This document shows, one piece after another, positions 5,558 through 7,127 of a stretch of DNA of 7,127 nucleotides. The notes under the pieces are model-generated. The model was not told the origin of the DNA. It worked only from the letters and a program-made list of their open reading frames with translations, and ran no database searches. Numbering within the stretch: position 1 is the first letter of the stretch; every line of letters begins with the position of its first letter. The position numbers and the translations under genes were made by a program. This DNA comes from Pseudomonadota bacterium (GTDB taxonomy: Bacteria; Pseudomonadota; Gammaproteobacteria; Acidiferrobacterales; Acidiferrobacteraceae), in assembly GCA_021797365.1 (NCBI GenBank), contig JAJZZU010000129.1:1-7127 (forward strand). The letters are read 5' to 3'.

Positions 5558-6511
5558 CTTAAGGCGCGCGAGAATGCGACGTGCCAGTTCTTCGTCGACC
5601 ACCGCCCGCACCGGCACATACCAGAGCCCGGAGCGTCCCAGGGATTCGCACTTTACCGCATCTTTTTCCGTCATGACTACCGGATCATCCGTGTCGAACT
5701 GGAGGTCTTCGGCAGAATATCGATGATGATCGGGAAACGGATGGGCAATGACCTCGAGCCCCCACCCCTCCAGGGCCCGAAAGAAGCGCTGCGGGTGGCC
5801 GATGCCTGCCACGGCATGCACGCGCCGCAGATCCGCAAGCCCCACCTCGGCGTGGCCGCCGACGGCATAGGCCCTATCGCCGGCAAGCCCCATGGCCCAC
5901 TCGCCGGCCGCGGCCTGCCCCTGCGTCACGCGAAAATCCAGACGATCCCAGCGGGTGCGGGGTTCACGCAGCGGACCCCCCGGCAGGCACAACCCGTTTC
6001 CAAAGCGCCGCACCCCGTCGAGGATACCGATCTCCAGACACCGCCCCAGACGATAATGCTGCAGACCATCGTCCGCCACGATCACATCGCACCCGGCTTC
6101 CACCAAGGCCTGTGCGCCTGCCACCCGGTCGCGGGCGGCGATGACCGGCCCGGGGGCATGGCGCGCCAGCAGTACGGCCTCATCGCCGACGCACCCCGGA
6201 TCGCTATGCGCGTCCACGCGCAGCACGCCGCGGTTGCGACCCCCGTAACCGCGCAATACGATGCCTGGGCGCAACCCGGCGGCCGAAAGCCGTGCGCATA
6301 GCCACAAGACGAAAGGCGTCTTTCCGGTCCCGCCCACGGTCACGTTACCGACCACGATGACTGGGACCGGAAGCCTTTGGACGGTGCACACGCCGACCGT
6401 ATAAAGGCGCCGGCGCAAAATTGCCAGCGCACAATAGAGGACACTCATCGGCCATAAGACCCGGCTCCAAAGACCGGTCGCAGCCCAATGCCGCCAAGGA
6501 TCGCTCAGCAC
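5546..6511 (-). CDS. lpxK: Tetraacyldisaccharide 4'-kinase
   Basis: LpxK phosphorylates the 4' position of tetraacyldisaccharide 1-phosphate to give lipid IVA at the cytoplasmic face of the inner membrane. With the GTG at 6511 the product has 321 residues (E. coli 328). The hydrophobic N-terminal anchor spans about 9-37 and the Walker A stretch GNVTVGGTGKT is at 55-65. LRGYGGRNRG lies near 86-95, GDEAVLLA near 109-116, DDGLQH at 147-152, LPGGPLREP in the middle, and TEKDAVK at 281-287. The GTG has AGGT six bases upstream and overlaps the preceding stop by 7 nt. It restores the family's N-terminal anchor, which the ATG at 6448 would cut short by 21 residues. The product would feed KdsB's CMP-Kdo into Kdo transfer onto lipid IVA. 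Confidence 0.95.
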   Translation of the reverse strand: MLSDPWRHWAATGLWSRVLWPMSVLYCALAILRRRLYTVGVCTVQRLPVPVIVVGNVTVGGTGKTPFVLWLCARLSAAGLRPGIVLRGYGGRNRGVLRVDAHSDPGCVGDEAVLLARHAPGPVIAARDRVAGAQALVEAGCDVIVADDGLQHYRLGRCLEIGILDGVRRFGNGLCLPGGPLREPRTRWDRLDFRVTQGQAAAGEWAMGLAGDRAYAVGGHAEVGLADLRRVHAVAGIGHPQRFFRALEGWGLEVIAHPFPDHHRYSAEDLQFDTDDPVVMTEKDAVKCESLGRSGLWYVPVRAVVDEELARRILARLKPRS

Positions 6512-7127
6512 GCGCAGACCTGTGCCACCAGCGCTTCGGCGGCCTCCCCGGCGGCACGCCGCTCCTGCCAGAAATACCGTCGCAAGGCGTCGGCGGCCAC
6601 GCGCGCCGCCCCGGGGTTCGCCAAAAGCCACGCCCAGTACGTGACGAGCTCGGTGCTCGCGACTTCGGCAAGTGGCGCCGCCCCCGGCAGGTCGAGACCC
6701 GCCACATGCGCCGCGCTCACCACGCGCCCTCCCGCGAGCGCCGCCCATAACAAGGGTTCCGGCGGCATCATGAGATGGATAGCCGTGCAGCTCGCCGCGA
6801 GCGCCGGCCAAAACCGCTCCTCATCCACCCATACCACGCTGCCTGGCGCGAGCGGGCGACGATCCTCGTTCCAGGCGCTCAACCGCTTCGCGCCCGCAGT
6901 CGGGCAGCCGAGAAACAGGATGTCCTGGGTACCCCCCGGGGACGCCTGCCAGGCCTGCGCAAGGCGCGCGGCGATCGCCGGCGAGGCATCGGTCACCCAG
7001 AACAAGGCGCGCGCATGGGCCCCGGCCAACCCCTGAAAGACCGGCTCCACCTGCGCCACGGCAAGCCGTGCGTAAAAGGGCGCCGCGCAATGCGCCCGAC
7101 CGCGCCAGGCCTGCTGCTCGCTCGCGT
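6505..7127 (-). CDS. Unrecognised protein, C-terminal part, possibly glycosyltransferase-like (5' end beyond window)
   Basis: The frame is open from the window edge to TGA at 6507-6505, giving 206 visible residues that end in AEALVAQVCAC. Composition is Ala/Trp-rich and soluble. The block PPEPLLWAALAGGRVVSA (about 30 residues after VVWVDEERFWPAL), followed by a helix-rich end, is reminiscent of the C-terminal nucleotide-sugar-binding half of GT-B glycosyltransferases such as the Kdo transferase WaaA. However, the GGSL/GGHNPLEP signature expected for WaaA is absent. I therefore do not assign a function. The 7-nt overlap with lpxK indicates a shared operon and coupled translation. The composition gives no sign of decay, and the N-terminus lies to the right of base 7127. 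Confidence 0.75.
   Translation of the reverse strand, partial: ASEQQAWRGRAHCAAPFYARLAVAQVEPVFQGLAGAHARALFWVTDASPAIAARLAQAWQASPGGTQDILFLGCPTAGAKRLSAWNEDRRPLAPGSVVWVDEERFWPALAASCTAIHLMMPPEPLLWAALAGGRVVSAAHVAGLDLPGAAPLAEVASTELVTYWAWLLANPGAARVAADALRRYFWQERRAAGEAAEALVAQVCAC

Noticed and set aside
5723..6301. 192-codon plus-strand frame opposite lpxK
   Set aside because: It is fully antisense to conserved lpxK motifs, with no family resemblance.
6448..6511. ATG 6448 as the lpxK start
   Set aside because: It would remove 21 residues of the N-terminal membrane-anchor region usual in LpxK and lacks a good Shine-Dalgarno. The GTG at 6511 has AGGT at six bases.
1..7127. CRISPR array, transposon, tRNA or toxin-antitoxin/defence module
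   Set aside because: No spaced repeat series, terminal inverted repeats with transposase, tRNA-like fold or defence-type protein motifs were seen. All long stretches are explained by housekeeping genes.

Overview
The window reads as an ordinary chromosomal housekeeping block from a GC-rich gammaproteobacterium. All recognisable products (RluC, RNase E, LpxK, Trm112/YcaR, KdsB, low-molecular-weight tyrosine phosphatase) resemble gammaproteobacterial proteins. The order rluC / rne / phosphatase / kdsB / ycaR / lpxK matches the arrangement I recall from Pseudomonas, except that murB is absent and an unrecognised membrane-protein gene lies between kdsB and the phosphatase gene. The species cannot be fixed from this sequence; a sulphur-oxidiser-like lineage is only a guess.

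Left part (1-861). The N-terminal 176 residues of the 23S rRNA pseudouridine synthase RluC run leftward off the window edge. A 333-base divergent region separates rluC from rne. It holds a good sigma70-type promoter for rne and a weaker, oppositely oriented one for rluC. The two face each other, so each transcript crosses the other's promoter. The presumed rne 5' leader is about 280 nt long. It contains hairpins and a 60-codon reading frame with a good Shine-Dalgarno that overlaps the rne start.

Centre (862-3334). rne encodes a 739-residue RNase E with a complete catalytic half and a short Pro/Arg/Ala-rich tail. A hairpin terminator follows at once. A 253-base gap between convergent genes then holds no gene I can support.

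Right part (3335-7127, all leftward). A compact operon runs, in transcription order: end of an unrecognised, possibly glycosyltransferase-like gene, then lpxK, ycaR (Trm112 family), kdsB, an unrecognised multi-spanning membrane protein, and a low-molecular-weight protein tyrosine phosphatase. All junctions overlap by 1-7 nt except lpxK-ycaR. That 91-base gap carries two strong inverted repeats and a candidate internal promoter. LpxK (lipid A 4'-kinase) and KdsB (CMP-Kdo synthesis) place the operon in lipid A / inner-core LPS assembly. The unknown genes may share that theme by association only.

I found no mobile element, CRISPR array, tRNA, rRNA or defence system, and no convincing sign of a wholly new system. 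The best second-look items are the rne/rluC control region and the two unrecognised operon genes.
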